Shown here piece after piece: positions 29,230 through 38,390 of a stretch of 64,000 nt of DNA; the stretch's first letter is position 1; the number at the start of each line of letters is the position of its first letter. The translations under genes and the position numbers were made by a program. The notes below the pieces were generated by a model. It saw only the letters and a list, made by a program, of their open reading frames with translations. It did not search any database and was not told where the DNA came from. Source of the DNA: Methanosarcina flavescens (GTDB lineage: Archaea; Halobacteriota; Methanosarcinia; Methanosarcinales; Methanosarcinaceae); the NCBI RefSeq assembly GCF_001304615.2, contig NZ_CP032683.1, positions 1,302,001 through 1,366,000 on the forward strand, read 5' to 3'.

Positions 29230-30984
29230 TTATTCTTTGGATTTTTTTAGAATTTCTTTAAGCCTGGAGTAGGGGTAAGTGTTTACAACATCTTCTTTTT
29301 CTATCCAGCCGCGCCGTGCCTGTCCTATTCCGTATCGCATGAAGGAAAGGTCGGTAGCGGAATGGCTGTCAGTGGAGATGCAAAATTTAATGCCAAAGGT
29401 TTTTGCCCGAAGGATGAGCTCGTCGTTAAGGTCAAGCCTTGAAGGCTGGCTGTTGATCTCGATCAATTTTCCGTTTGCAGCCGCAGCCTCAAAAACCCTT
29501 TCATAATTAACGGCATAAGGCTCCCTTTTCCCAAGCAGCCTGCCTGAAGGGTGGGCAAGGATATCAAGATACCTGTTCTCCAGAGCCATGACAATTCTTT
29601 CGGTCATTTCTTTCTCAGGCAAGGCAAAACCGGAATGTATGGACCCTAAGACAACATCGAGTTCTTTGAGGATTTCATCCGGGTAATCAAGGTTCCCATC
29701 TTTCAGGATGTCAACCTCGGAGCCTTTAAGAATTTTTATCCGGAAGCGCTTTGAAAGTTTGTCTATCTCTTCCCACTGAGCTTTTAATTTCTCAATTTCC
29801 AGGCCCCTGGCAATCTTCTGGGAGCGGGAATGGTCGGTTATTGCGATATATTCATAGCCAAGAGCTTCTGCTCTTTCAATCATGGTTTTAAGGCTATCCT
29901 TTCCTTCGCTGTAGTTTGTGTGCACATGGAGATCTCCCCTGAGATCGCTTTGTTCTATCAGTTTTGGGAGGGCATTTTTTGCAGCGGCTTTAATCTCTCC
30001 CCTGTTTTCACGAAGTTCGGGCGGGATGTAGGCAAGACCAAGTGTTTTATAAATCTCTTCTTCACTACTGCCTGCAATCTGTTTTCCGGACTCCTTTAAA
30101 TACAGCCCGTACTCCGAAAGTTTGTAACCTTTCTTTATGGCAATGTTCCTGAGTTCTATGTTGTGTTCCTTTGAGCCCGTGAAATACTGAAGAGCTGCCC
30201 CGTAGCTTTCAGGTGGAACTACTCTCAGGTCAATAGCAGTTCCTTCTTTTAGAATCACACTGCTTTTTGTGATACCTTTTAAGATAACTTGATCAACATC
30301 AGGAAGGGAGACAAAACAATTCATTACCTTTAAAGCTTCTCCTTTTTTGGCTTCTGCCAGGATGTCAATATCACCGATCGTCTCTTTTAACCTGCGAAGT
30401 GAGCCGGTGTAGATTATCTTTGAAAGATCAACTTTAGAGGTCGTATCCTTACACCTGGCTTTTAAAGCGGATATTATCTCGTCTGCGATTGGAAGCGCTT
30501 TCCCGAGAGCTATTCGGGCATGACTTTTCTCATACTGCTCAATTGCTTTTGCCAGGTTTTCTTCAGTTTTTTCTCCGAAGCCTTCGAGCCTCCTGAGCCT
30601 GTGGGCAGCGATCGCATTTTTAAGATCTGAGAGCGTCCTTATCCCCAGGGCGTCGGCAAGCTTTTTCATTTTTTTTGCGCCAAGCCCGCGGATTTCCATG
30701 AGTTCCGCAGCACCTGAAGGGGCTTTCCCTTTGAGTTTCTCGAATTTTTCAACTCTGCCTGTTTTGAGATACTCAGCAATGTGGTCGGCAATGGACCCCC
30801 CAACACCTGGAATTCTGGTCAAGCCGGCTTTTCCTTCTCTGGCATAAATAGTTTCTATGTCTTTCCCGAGGTTTTCTATCATCTGGGCTGCTTTCCGATA
30901 AGCTCGCGGTTTCCACTCAACCTGCTGGTACTCAAGAATATCAGCAACTTCATAAAATAACTCAGCTACTTCGCGATTTCTCAA
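29230..30984 (-). CDS. polX: DNA polymerase X family (PolX) with PHP domain
   Basis: The 584-residue protein combines an N-terminal helix-hairpin-helix region (IPGVGGSIADHI, EIRGLGAKKMKKL), a nucleotidyltransferase Pol-beta core (YTGSLRRLKETIGDIDILAE with the paired Asp) and a C-terminal PHP domain (DLHVHTNYSEG, ITDHSRS, STDSHSATD). PolX fills short gaps in base-excision or end-joining repair; the PHP part acts as exonuclease or AP endonuclease in bacterial members. It lies 75 bases from the damaged ligase gene on the same strand, suggesting a former repair pair. Confidence 0.92.
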   Translation of the reverse strand: MRNREVAELFYEVADILEYQQVEWKPRAYRKAAQMIENLGKDIETIYAREGKAGLTRIPGVGGSIADHIAEYLKTGRVEKFEKLKGKAPSGAAELMEIRGLGAKKMKKLADALGIRTLSDLKNAIAAHRLRRLEGFGEKTEENLAKAIEQYEKSHARIALGKALPIADEIISALKARCKDTTSKVDLSKIIYTGSLRRLKETIGDIDILAEAKKGEALKVMNCFVSLPDVDQVILKGITKSSVILKEGTAIDLRVVPPESYGAALQYFTGSKEHNIELRNIAIKKGYKLSEYGLYLKESGKQIAGSSEEEIYKTLGLAYIPPELRENRGEIKAAAKNALPKLIEQSDLRGDLHVHTNYSEGKDSLKTMIERAEALGYEYIAITDHSRSQKIARGLEIEKLKAQWEEIDKLSKRFRIKILKGSEVDILKDGNLDYPDEILKELDVVLGSIHSGFALPEKEMTERIVMALENRYLDILAHPSGRLLGKREPYAVNYERVFEAAAANGKLIEINSQPSRLDLNDELILRAKTFGIKFCISTDSHSATDLSFMRYGIGQARRGWIEKEDVVNTYPYSRLKEILKKSKE

Positions 30985-31058
30985 CTGCTTCCCCCTTTCC
31001 CCTCTATTTTGCTTTTCTGTTCTTTCTGTACTTCTTTCTTACTTTCCTGCCTGAATCT

Positions 31059-32806
31059 TTAAACGCCTATTCCTTCCTTCAAATTCATGATCTCTTTAAC
31101 TGTATTGACATCAGCAGGTCCTTTATCGTATCTTATACGCAAAAATCGAGGAAAGAGCAGAGCAAGCCCTGTATCTCTTTCTCCCTGTCCTGCAGTGTGG
31201 CCGGGACTTTTCGTGATTTCCGCACCAAGAACCCGATAACCACAGCGGGTTCTACAAAAATATCTGGCAGCATCCTACTTTTTATGAGCACGTTTTTAGG
31301 GATTTCATTCACTATATGCTCTGAAAGCAGGCTGTCGATTTCCCTTGCATCCCTTTCCGTAAATCCTGTACCTACTTTCGTAAAAGTCTCATAACGCTGC
31401 TCTTCTTCGTTGAGAATAGCGTAGAGGAGGGCTCCAAATGAGCCTTTCCTCTTTCCTCGCCCGTAATATTTCCCTACAATTACAAGGTCAAAGGTCTCTC
31501 GCATTCCCTCGGCATATTCTTCTTTCCACTTGAGCCAGAACCAGCTCCTTTTTCCGGCTTCGTAAACCGCATTGCTGCTCATGGATTTGATTATAATTCC
31601 TTCAAGCTTCTTTTCTAGAGTCTTGTTGAAAAAGTCCTCGATCTCCTCAAGATTGTCCGTAACAATTCTTCCAGCCAGGCGAAGAACCTCCGATTGTTTT
31701 ACATTTTCCTCGAGAAGAGTTCTTCTCCTGGGGTGCGGTTCTTTCAGGAGGGAATTTCCTTCCAGGTACAGGATATCGAAAAAGAATACTGCAACAGGAA
31801 AGATTTCAGCATATTTTTGAACCTCATATTTCCTGCGCCTCTGCATCAGTCTCTGGAATGAATAAAATTCTTGGGTAGAGTCATCGGCTTTACTGCCTTC
31901 AACGTATGCAATGATTTCCCCATCAAGCACGATTCTCTCTGCGTTAATGCCTCTCCTGACTGCTTCCACAAGATCAGGATATTGGGCAGTTATATCCTCG
32001 AGCCTTCGAGAGAAGGCTTTGATCTCGTTTCCGTTTTTATGGATCTGCACTCTTTCCCCATCATACTTTTCTTCAGCTGCCTTTTTTCCGGGAATCCTTT
32101 TTTCAAGCTCTTCGAAAGATTCTACTCGATGAGCAAGCATTGACCTGACAGGCCGTCCCAGTTTTATGGAAAAGCGCCCAAGAGCTCTGAGACCATGCTC
32201 TGAAAGGGATTCTGCAAGCTCTCCAATATCGGTGCAAACATTGTAGCTTTCCTTAATCTTTGCAGCATATTTCTTATCCCCTGTAAAAGCAATAGAAAAC
32301 GCTTCAAGCAGAAACTGGTCTCCAAACCCCAGCCTTAGCTTTCCCAGCACAATCCTGACTATATATTTCCCTTCTTCCGGGCTGGCTCGTTGCAGAATAC
32401 TGGAAAGTAGCCTGACCTTTTCTTCCTGGCTCCCTTTTCCTGAGGTTTCCTTTATTTCCCTGAGCTTTCCGAATACTTCATCAATTGTAAGCGACTTTTT
32501 TTCTCCCCTGCTTAACTCAAACGCCACATCCCCAAGGTCCCCTGTCGTTGAATATCTCTTTTTAACCTCCTCTTCTGAAACTCTGTATGCAGACGCAATT
32601 GCTTTTAAAGCAATCTTATCCCCTACTCCCAGTGTCGTGTTTTCAAACGCAGGTCCTATGCTTCCGAGAAAAAGGTATGCACTGTCCTTTACTTCCTTTC
32701 CTTCCAGTTCCTAGAAAAAGTTAGCAATCTTCCTGACAATCTCTTTATGAGATGTTATCTTCTCAAGTTTTTCAAAAAGCTCTGCAAGCTCTATAAACCG
32801 AGCCAT
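31059..32806 (-). pseudogene. lig: ATP-dependent DNA ligase with in-frame amber and frameshift
   Basis: From ATG 32806 the frame reads MARFIELAELFEKLEKI... to an in-frame TAG at codon 32 (32711-32713), then continues with ELEGKEVKDSAYLFLG and a complete adenylation domain (EEKYDGERVQ with the active lysine, GEIIAYVEG, EGIIIKS, WFWLKWK). Near 31225 one base appears lost: the normal C-terminus (GAEITKSP, TGLALLFPRF, LRIRYDKGP, stop at 31059) lies in another frame, whereas the continuous frame ends in an unrelated tail at 31133. Loss of the RxDK region (motif VI) should impair the enzyme. Amber can encode pyrrolysine in Methanosarcina, but two lesions argue for a decaying gene or sequence errors. 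Confidence 0.75.
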
Positions 32807-33015
32807 TGCCCTCTCCCCGAAAAAACGCTTTGAAATTTTTCTCTTATATTATTCCACCCTCAGGTCTTTATGCTTTGCACCCTCAAATTTCAGAAATAGA
32901 GTTTTCCCTCTTTTGCCAATAAAACAGCTTTCCTCGCCGCTCCGTCCCTTCACCGAAACCTTTAATATCTAAAAGATGCATGAGAAGAATACACAGCACT
33001 TCTTTACATCCTTAT

Positions 33016-33087
33016 GCGACTGTGGTTTAGTGGCTATGACCTGAGCTTCCCAAGCTTAGAACCCGGGTTCGAATCCCGGCAGTCGCA
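33016..33087 (+). tRNA. tRNA-Gly (CCC)
   Basis: Acceptor stem GCGACTG pairs with CAGTCGC. The anticodon arm TGAGC/GCTTA encloses TTCCCAA, giving anticodon CCC (33049-33051). The T arm is CCGGGTTCGAATCCCGG, and the discriminator is A. It is intronless, with no encoded CCA. An AT-rich TTTAATATC about 50 bases upstream is a likely TATA element. Confidence 0.95.
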
Positions 33088-33261
33088 TTGAAAATTCTTC
33101 TTAGCTCTTTTTAAAACTAGTTTCTTTTCTAAGCTTAAATTATGTTTTAAAGCAATATATTTTATATTTTCTCCAGTTAACCTTCAGAACACCTTAAAAG
33201 GGTTTTAGCAGGAAATCTTCTGGTGACTCCTGCCTATCTGTTTTAGATTAATCCGGCTAAT

Positions 33262-33672
33262 TCAAATGCGGGATAGATCAGCAAGTGAAGTCTTTTTCCT
33301 GTAACCCATGCCCTGAAAAATCGCCACCAGGTCTCCTCTATCATCAGTTATGTTTACGGTATACGTTGAAATTTTGGAGTTAATAGATGTTTCTTTTGCC
33401 TCGGCTGTAAGAGTTTTCCCTGTTGCGGCTTTCACGAAAGAGATATTTGCATTGATAGCAACAGCAACATTGCCGTGTGCATTTGAGGCTGCAGCAAAAG
33501 TAAGATCTGCAAGGGTAAACAATGCTCCTCCCTGAACGGTTTTCAGGGCATTGAGGTGTTTTTCTTCTATATTCATGACAGCTTTTGCATACCCTGGAGA
33601 GACTTCAAGAATTTCGATTCCTGACATTGCAGCAAAATTATCATTCTTAAAAAATTCTTTAATATTTTCCAT
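33262..33672 (-). CDS. PaaI-type hotdog thioesterase
   Basis: The 136-residue protein has the hotdog-fold signature LKTVQGGALFTLADLTFAAASNA, with HLNALKTVQGG matching the active-site region of PaaI/YdiI-type acyl-CoA thioesterases, and ends in a short strand repeat. It probably hydrolyses a CoA thioester; the substrate is unknown. No metabolic partner lies next to it. Confidence 0.82.
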   Translation of the reverse strand: MENIKEFFKNDNFAAMSGIEILEVSPGYAKAVMNIEEKHLNALKTVQGGALFTLADLTFAAASNAHGNVAVAINANISFVKAATGKTLTAEAKETSINSKISTYTVNITDDRGDLVAIFQGMGYRKKTSLADLSRI

Positions 33673-34122
33673 ATAACAACTCCGGTTATTGTCAGTAAAG
33701 TCGTGCTCTATTCTTCGTGTTTTTAATTAAAGTTATGTTTTTTGTTGCGCCTGTAAGCACGCTTTTTCTGCTCTTTCCCCTTGAAACTGACCGTGTTGCT
33801 ACCCTGAACACTTCCAATAATGTGATCTTAAAGCTTTAATAAGAATTTCAAGGCCTTACTGTGGCTCTTTTGCCATGTTCCCAAATAATTTTGCGTAGCC
33901 GTAAGTGCCTAATAAGGAAGGGTTTTAGATTACATCTATACAGAGTATAAAGAAGGCTGAGATTAGGAACTGGAGTATGGACAATCTAAAATAAACGTTA
34001 AACGTGATTTTCCTAAGCTTTTCAAATGATATTGCTTAATATCTGTTATGTCAAACATAATAAATATGTGACAAATATCTACTTTTAAAATGCCGGTTGA
34101 CACCTATAACTCGACTAATCTC
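33673..34122. other. Intergenic spacer
   Basis: I see no gene here. The spacer ends at the conserved promoter block of the NMT-repeat gene. Confidence 0.55.
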
Positions 34123-34235
34123 TATAGTTCATAGAGATTAATTATTTATAATCTGATCCTTTATTATTAAGATAATTGTATTAAATTATTTTTTATTTTA
34201 TTCAAAAACTTAATAATCAACCCGGGGGGTAGAGA
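34123..34235 (+). promoter_or_regulatory. Promoter and leader shared with the cupredoxin gene, copy A
   Basis: About 80 bases (34123-34202) align closely with 35861-35939, including AGATTAA, a TTTATA TATA-like box at 34145-34150, TATTAAATTA and TTTTATTTTATT. The leader ends in GGGGGGTAGAGAATG. About 90 bases separate the TATA element from the ATG, so a long 5' leader is likely. Shared sequence implies shared regulation. Confidence 0.6.
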
Positions 34236-35381
34236 ATGAAATTGAAATTGATACTTCCTCTGATGCTAGCGCTATGCCTGGCTCTTTCTATAGTACCCGT
34301 GCAGGCACAGGGTAATCCGATCGGAGACATGGATGAAATAAATGTAATCATAGCTGGAAATATTACTGAAACCGTTACATGCAACATAACCGGAAATGCG
34401 GTTATAGTCGAAAAAGCGGATAACATGACGGGTAATAATATGACCGATAACATGACCGGTAATATGACCGACAACATGACCGATTACATGACTGAAGACA
34501 TGGACAACATGACTGAAGGCATGAATAATGTCTCCCAAAGCATGGAACTTGATGTGACTGGAAAGATAATTTTAATCAAAGACTTGGGTAACATGACAGA
34601 AAAAGCGGTTATGGTCGGAAGAATGGATAATATGCCCGGAAGCGTAGTTATCTTCGGAAGGACAGAAATCATGACTGGCATGGGTAACACGACCGACAAC
34701 ATGACCAATAACATGACCAGTAATATGACCGACAACATGACCGGTAATATGACCGACAACATGACCGGTAATATGACCGACAACATGACTGAAGACATGG
34801 ACGATATGATTGAAACCATGATTGAAGCCATGAATGATACGACTGTAGTCCTGATCGGAGATATGACTGGAACCATCACGGTCAACCCGAGCGATGATAT
34901 GGGCAGCACAACCGAAAGCATTGGCAACATGACTGTACTTATGGCTGGAAGTATGACCGGAAATGTAACAGGTGATATGACCAGACAGATAATTGTGATT
35001 AAAGACATCGATGACATCGATGAGATGTCCGAAATAATGGGTAATATGACCGGAATGGTTGGAGATACAGGCAATCAACCCGTGGAGTGTAATCTTGATG
35101 GAAAGATGGCTATAATTAGCAATGTAGATTACATGATCGGAACGGCCGAGAAAATAGACAAGCATCTGGCTGACCTTACCACAATGGATGGAAACAAGAC
35201 TATAGTTGGGGATATTACTGATATATCCGATGACGAAGGTATGGATGAGGACACGTATAACATAACTGGAAAGGTGGCTGTAATCAGGAGCATTGGAGAC
35301 ACGATTTCAATCGTGACCAAGAACGCCACCTGTGATGTAAATCAGACTACAACTTTTGCTGAAGTAGAAAGCATGGACTGA
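34236..35381 (+). CDS. Secreted Met/Asn/Thr-rich NMT-repeat protein
   Basis: A signal peptide (hydrophobic residues about 5-22, cleavage near VQAQG) leads a 381-residue acidic protein. It contains 17 copies of Asn-Met-Thr, mostly in arrays such as NMTDNMTGNMTD at about residues 66-92 and 150-190, encoded by 24-base imperfect repeats. Each NMT is an N-glycosylation sequon, so the mature protein could be heavily glycosylated; the many methionines could bind Cu(I). Between the arrays lie recurring units of the type VTGKIILIKDLG, suggesting a repeated short beta module. I know no family for it. The cupredoxin gene downstream has the same leader and carries TGMENMTGM repeats. Confidence 0.7.
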   Translation: MKLKLILPLMLALCLALSIVPVQAQGNPIGDMDEINVIIAGNITETVTCNITGNAVIVEKADNMTGNNMTDNMTGNMTDNMTDYMTEDMDNMTEGMNNVSQSMELDVTGKIILIKDLGNMTEKAVMVGRMDNMPGSVVIFGRTEIMTGMGNTTDNMTNNMTSNMTDNMTGNMTDNMTGNMTDNMTEDMDDMIETMIEAMNDTTVVLIGDMTGTITVNPSDDMGSTTESIGNMTVLMAGSMTGNVTGDMTRQIIVIKDIDDIDEMSEIMGNMTGMVGDTGNQPVECNLDGKMAIISNVDYMIGTAEKIDKHLADLTTMDGNKTIVGDITDISDDEGMDEDTYNITGKVAVIRSIGDTISIVTKNATCDVNQTTTFAEVESMD

Positions 35382-35860
35382 GATAAGGAACATGACCTGA
35401 AGCATGTTGTAGTCAATGATCGATGAAGATGTACATATAAGGCCAGGATAAGAAATGAACGATCGACTGTCCTGGTTACAGAAGCCAGCTTGAAAATAGA
35501 GGCTGCAAACCTGTATATGGTTTGCAGTTCTCATTTCTTTACTTTATCTGTCAACTCATTTCTTTACTTTATCTGTCAACTCATTTCTTTATTTTATCTG
35601 CCAATTCATTTCTTTGTTTTATCTGATAATTCTCTTTTTATCTGATCTCTGATTATTTAAGATCAGGTCTCAATATATTCTGATTCCACTTTTACTGAAC
35701 ATTCAGAGTTAAGTAACTCTCCAATCAAAAAAATAATTTTGAAGGATTAATGCTCTAAGGAAGAATCTGGCAATTTATGAGTCAGATTTTACTAATGTAA
35801 TAAAATGTGATAGATCTACTTCTTAAAAGACCCTTGATTACGAAAACCTGACTAGTTGCT
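35382..35860. other. Intergenic spacer
   Basis: No gene is supported. The segment contains the 25-base tandem repeats at 35531-35630 and then AT-rich DNA leading into promoter copy B. Confidence 0.55.
35531..35630 (+). repeat. 25-bp tandem repeat, four copies
   Basis: Four head-to-tail units of TCATTTCTTTACTTTATCTG plus five bases. The first two are identical; the third and fourth carry a few changes. There are no spacers, so this is not CRISPR. The T-rich units lie after the NMT-repeat gene and could end its transcript. Confidence 0.85.
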
Positions 35861-35990
35861 GTAGTTAATATAGATTAAATATTTATAAATCGATCATTAT
35901 TGTTTAATAGATTTATATTAAATTAATTTTTATTTTATTAAATATATTTAATTGGGTTAGTTGATCAAATTCGCATACGGGGGGTAAAGA
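35861..35990 (+). promoter_or_regulatory. Promoter and leader shared with the NMT-repeat gene, copy B
   Basis: 35861-35939 aligns with 34123-34202, with a TTTATA element at 35882-35887. The leader ends GGGGGGTAAAGAATG, nearly identical to copy A. Confidence 0.6.
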
Positions 35991-37271
35991 ATGAAAATAA
36001 AGTTAATAGTTTCTCTGTTAATACTTTGCCTGGCTTTCTTTTTTGGATTGGCACAGGCGCAGATGGGAGGGGATATTACATCTAATAATGCATCTCAGCA
36101 GAGAAACTTAACCACAACAGGTGAAATATGCACACTTGCAACTGTAGATAAAACTATTAATGTTAGCCAGCAAGCCGGTGAGGATGTTAAATGGATTTTT
36201 CCAGGCCCGAGAAGACTCGATCCTCAGATTTTCGGAACTCCGGATGTGCCAATTGGATATGAGCCAGAGATTGGTGTGCCGTTAGCTAACAGGTCTGTGA
36301 GTGGGAACGAATTTACCACAACATCGGTGCCTACACCGTACTCTGATAATTTTACGCGTATTAATGGTTCCTTCAACATGAATTTGACAGACAATACTCC
36401 TGTAGATGTGAATGAATCCGAAGATATGGCTGAAGCCGAATTTAATTTCACGGATCCGACAGGAGAAATCAGATATAGGGTTGTTCTGACAAATGTTACT
36501 CGCGTTGGGCAGATCCATCCGGTTTTTGGCGGGGTTATTGTTGATGGAATTGCTCATGGGAAAACTGGAATAGGCACACGCCTGGAGCCAACCTCTTACT
36601 TATATGGAGCTTTCTGGGGTGTAGGTTCGCTTTACGTAAATGATACTCTTGTCAGCAATAACAGGGTCATACACGCTATGGCAACCGAGCGCATCAGGAG
36701 TCCTGACCAGCAGGGTTATAGACTGCTCCTTGATAACGAACTGCCTCACAGGGGTATACAGGCTCATCTCTTATTGCCTGAGAAGGTGATGGCTGACAAT
36801 GGAACAATGCAGGAACAGCCAGTGCCTACCAACTATACTCTGCCAGGTGGCGAGAACCAGACTTTTATCCATATAATATTCGACGATCCCCAGCTCGAAG
36901 GTCTTGAGATCCTTGATTTCGACAACGCAACCGCAGCTATGGCTGAGAACGTGACTGGCATGGAAAACATAACAGGCATGGAAAACATGACTGGTATGAA
37001 TGAAGTGGTGGCTGCGGGTAGAAAGAATGTTGAGGTGTCAATCAACAATTTTGCCTTTAATCCCGAATCAGTTACAATATCAACAGGTGATACTGTCAGA
37101 TGGACGAACCTTGATTCAGCTAATCATACAGCTACAGGTTCTACTTTCGACTCCGGCATACTGCAAGAAGGAGAATCGTATGAGTTCCAGTTTACTGACG
37201 CAGGCACGTATGAATATTCTTGCTTGATTCATCCTTCCATGCGGGGGTCTGTAATAGTTGAGGAGAAATGA
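35991..37271 (+). CDS. Secreted cupredoxin-domain protein
   Basis: A 426-residue exported protein (signal peptide with cleavage near LAQAQ). Residues about 40-300 form a domain of unknown type rich in N-x-S/T sequons. A linker of TGMENITGMENMTGM repeats (about 322-338) precedes a C-terminal plastocyanin/azurin-like domain (about 343-426). The copper ligands are visible as His in ANHTATGS and Cys-His-Met in YSCLIHPSMRG, so a type 1 blue-copper site is likely. Such proteins carry electrons or handle copper at the cell surface; the partner is unknown. It shares its promoter and leader with the NMT-repeat gene. Confidence 0.85.
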   Translation: MKIKLIVSLLILCLAFFFGLAQAQMGGDITSNNASQQRNLTTTGEICTLATVDKTINVSQQAGEDVKWIFPGPRRLDPQIFGTPDVPIGYEPEIGVPLANRSVSGNEFTTTSVPTPYSDNFTRINGSFNMNLTDNTPVDVNESEDMAEAEFNFTDPTGEIRYRVVLTNVTRVGQIHPVFGGVIVDGIAHGKTGIGTRLEPTSYLYGAFWGVGSLYVNDTLVSNNRVIHAMATERIRSPDQQGYRLLLDNELPHRGIQAHLLLPEKVMADNGTMQEQPVPTNYTLPGGENQTFIHIIFDDPQLEGLEILDFDNATAAMAENVTGMENITGMENMTGMNEVVAAGRKNVEVSINNFAFNPESVTISTGDTVRWTNLDSANHTATGSTFDSGILQEGESYEFQFTDAGTYEYSCLIHPSMRGSVIVEEK

Positions 37272-37543
37272 GTTTGGTTTTAGAGTGAACTGAATGAAGG
37301 AAATATTCAATCTACTTAAATATTTTATTTTACATAATCCTTCGTTTGTATAACTGAAGAATTTTTTAAAACGGTTATCCTTTTTTGAGTCATTTTGAGT
37401 TGTTTTCTTCCTTAACCCGAAATTGGATTTAACAAAGATATCTATAAGTGCTCAAAAATCTAATAATATTTATCTAACCTCTCTTTTAAAAGCAGGTCCA
37501 CACTCACCTGACAACCTGATAAATTTCGGTGAGACATAAAGAC

Positions 37544-38308
37544 ATGGATAAAAAGCAACTAAAAGACGAAAGAAAAGAGCTTCTTTATCAGATTAACGAT
37601 CTTTTTGATCTCCCTTTAACTTTGCTGTCACTATTATGGCTTGTTCTCATTATTGTCGATTTTGTTTATGGTCTCTCTTCTTCTTTGCAAAAATTAAGTC
37701 TGGTTATCTGGGGAATATTTATAGTCGATTTTCTTATTGAATTGTACATTTCTCCGTTAAAGAAAGATTATTTAAAGAGTAACTGGCTTGTTACCTTTTC
37801 CCTATTTTTGCCTGCGTTGAGGGTTTTAAGACTATTTAAAGGATTCAGGCTTGTCAGGTTTGCAAATTCTGTCCGATCTCTTAACCTGGCTCGGATTCTT
37901 TCTTCTTTTAATCGGAGCTTAAGAACAGTCCGACAGGTAATCAGGCAGCGGGGCTTGAGATACGTTCTATTGCTTACGGTTTTAATTACCTTTCTTGGAG
38001 CAGCGGGAATGTACAATTTTGAGCACCCGGGGATTACTTCATATTGGGATGCATTATGGTGGACAGCCATGATTATGACTACAATAGGAAGCGCTTACTG
38101 GCCAGTTACCCCCGAGGGGAGAATACTGGCTTTTTCATTATCGGTTTATGCTTTTTCAATTTTTGGGTACATAACTGCAGCCCTGGCAAGCATGCTTGTC
38201 GGAAAAGATAAAGAAGAACTTTCCTCAAAAGAAATTGCAGAGATGCGCAGCGAGGTACAGAAACTCTCCAGTGAAATTAACAGGCTTTTGGGAAAGGAAA
38301 AAAAGTAA
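37544..38308 (+). CDS. Voltage-sensor-type cation channel with atypical filter
   Basis: The 254-residue membrane protein has about six helices, including an S4-like segment with regularly placed arginines (RVLRLFKGFRLVRF and nearby RSLNLARI), a pore helix ALWWTAMIMTTIGSAYWP and a C-terminal coiled coil (EMRSEVQKLSSEINRLL). The filter reads TTIGSAYWP where K+ channels have TVGYGD, so selectivity for potassium is uncertain. I start at ATG 37544 (GGTGA about 11 bases upstream) instead of the GTG at 37529. Confidence 0.82.
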   Translation: MDKKQLKDERKELLYQINDLFDLPLTLLSLLWLVLIIVDFVYGLSSSLQKLSLVIWGIFIVDFLIELYISPLKKDYLKSNWLVTFSLFLPALRVLRLFKGFRLVRFANSVRSLNLARILSSFNRSLRTVRQVIRQRGLRYVLLLTVLITFLGAAGMYNFEHPGITSYWDALWWTAMIMTTIGSAYWPVTPEGRILAFSLSVYAFSIFGYITAALASMLVGKDKEELSSKEIAEMRSEVQKLSSEINRLLGKEKK

Positions 38309-38390
38309 ATTTTCTAAAATTTTATGCCGTGTATCTGGTGTCAATATTTATTCAGTTTAAATTGCAGGTTCTGTCCCGAGTTTCAGTTGT

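Noticed and set aside
32711..32713. Amber codon taken as certain pyrrolysine
   Set aside because: The same gene also has a frameshift, so a nonsense mutation is at least as likely; the Pyl reading is kept only as a hypothesis.
34484..35165. Antisense open frames across the NMT-repeat gene
   Set aside because: They mirror the sense repeats (HVIGH, VMLSV patterns) and have no start signals of their own.
35531..35630. Regular direct repeats resembling a CRISPR array
   Set aside because: The units abut with no spacers and no cas gene is in the window.
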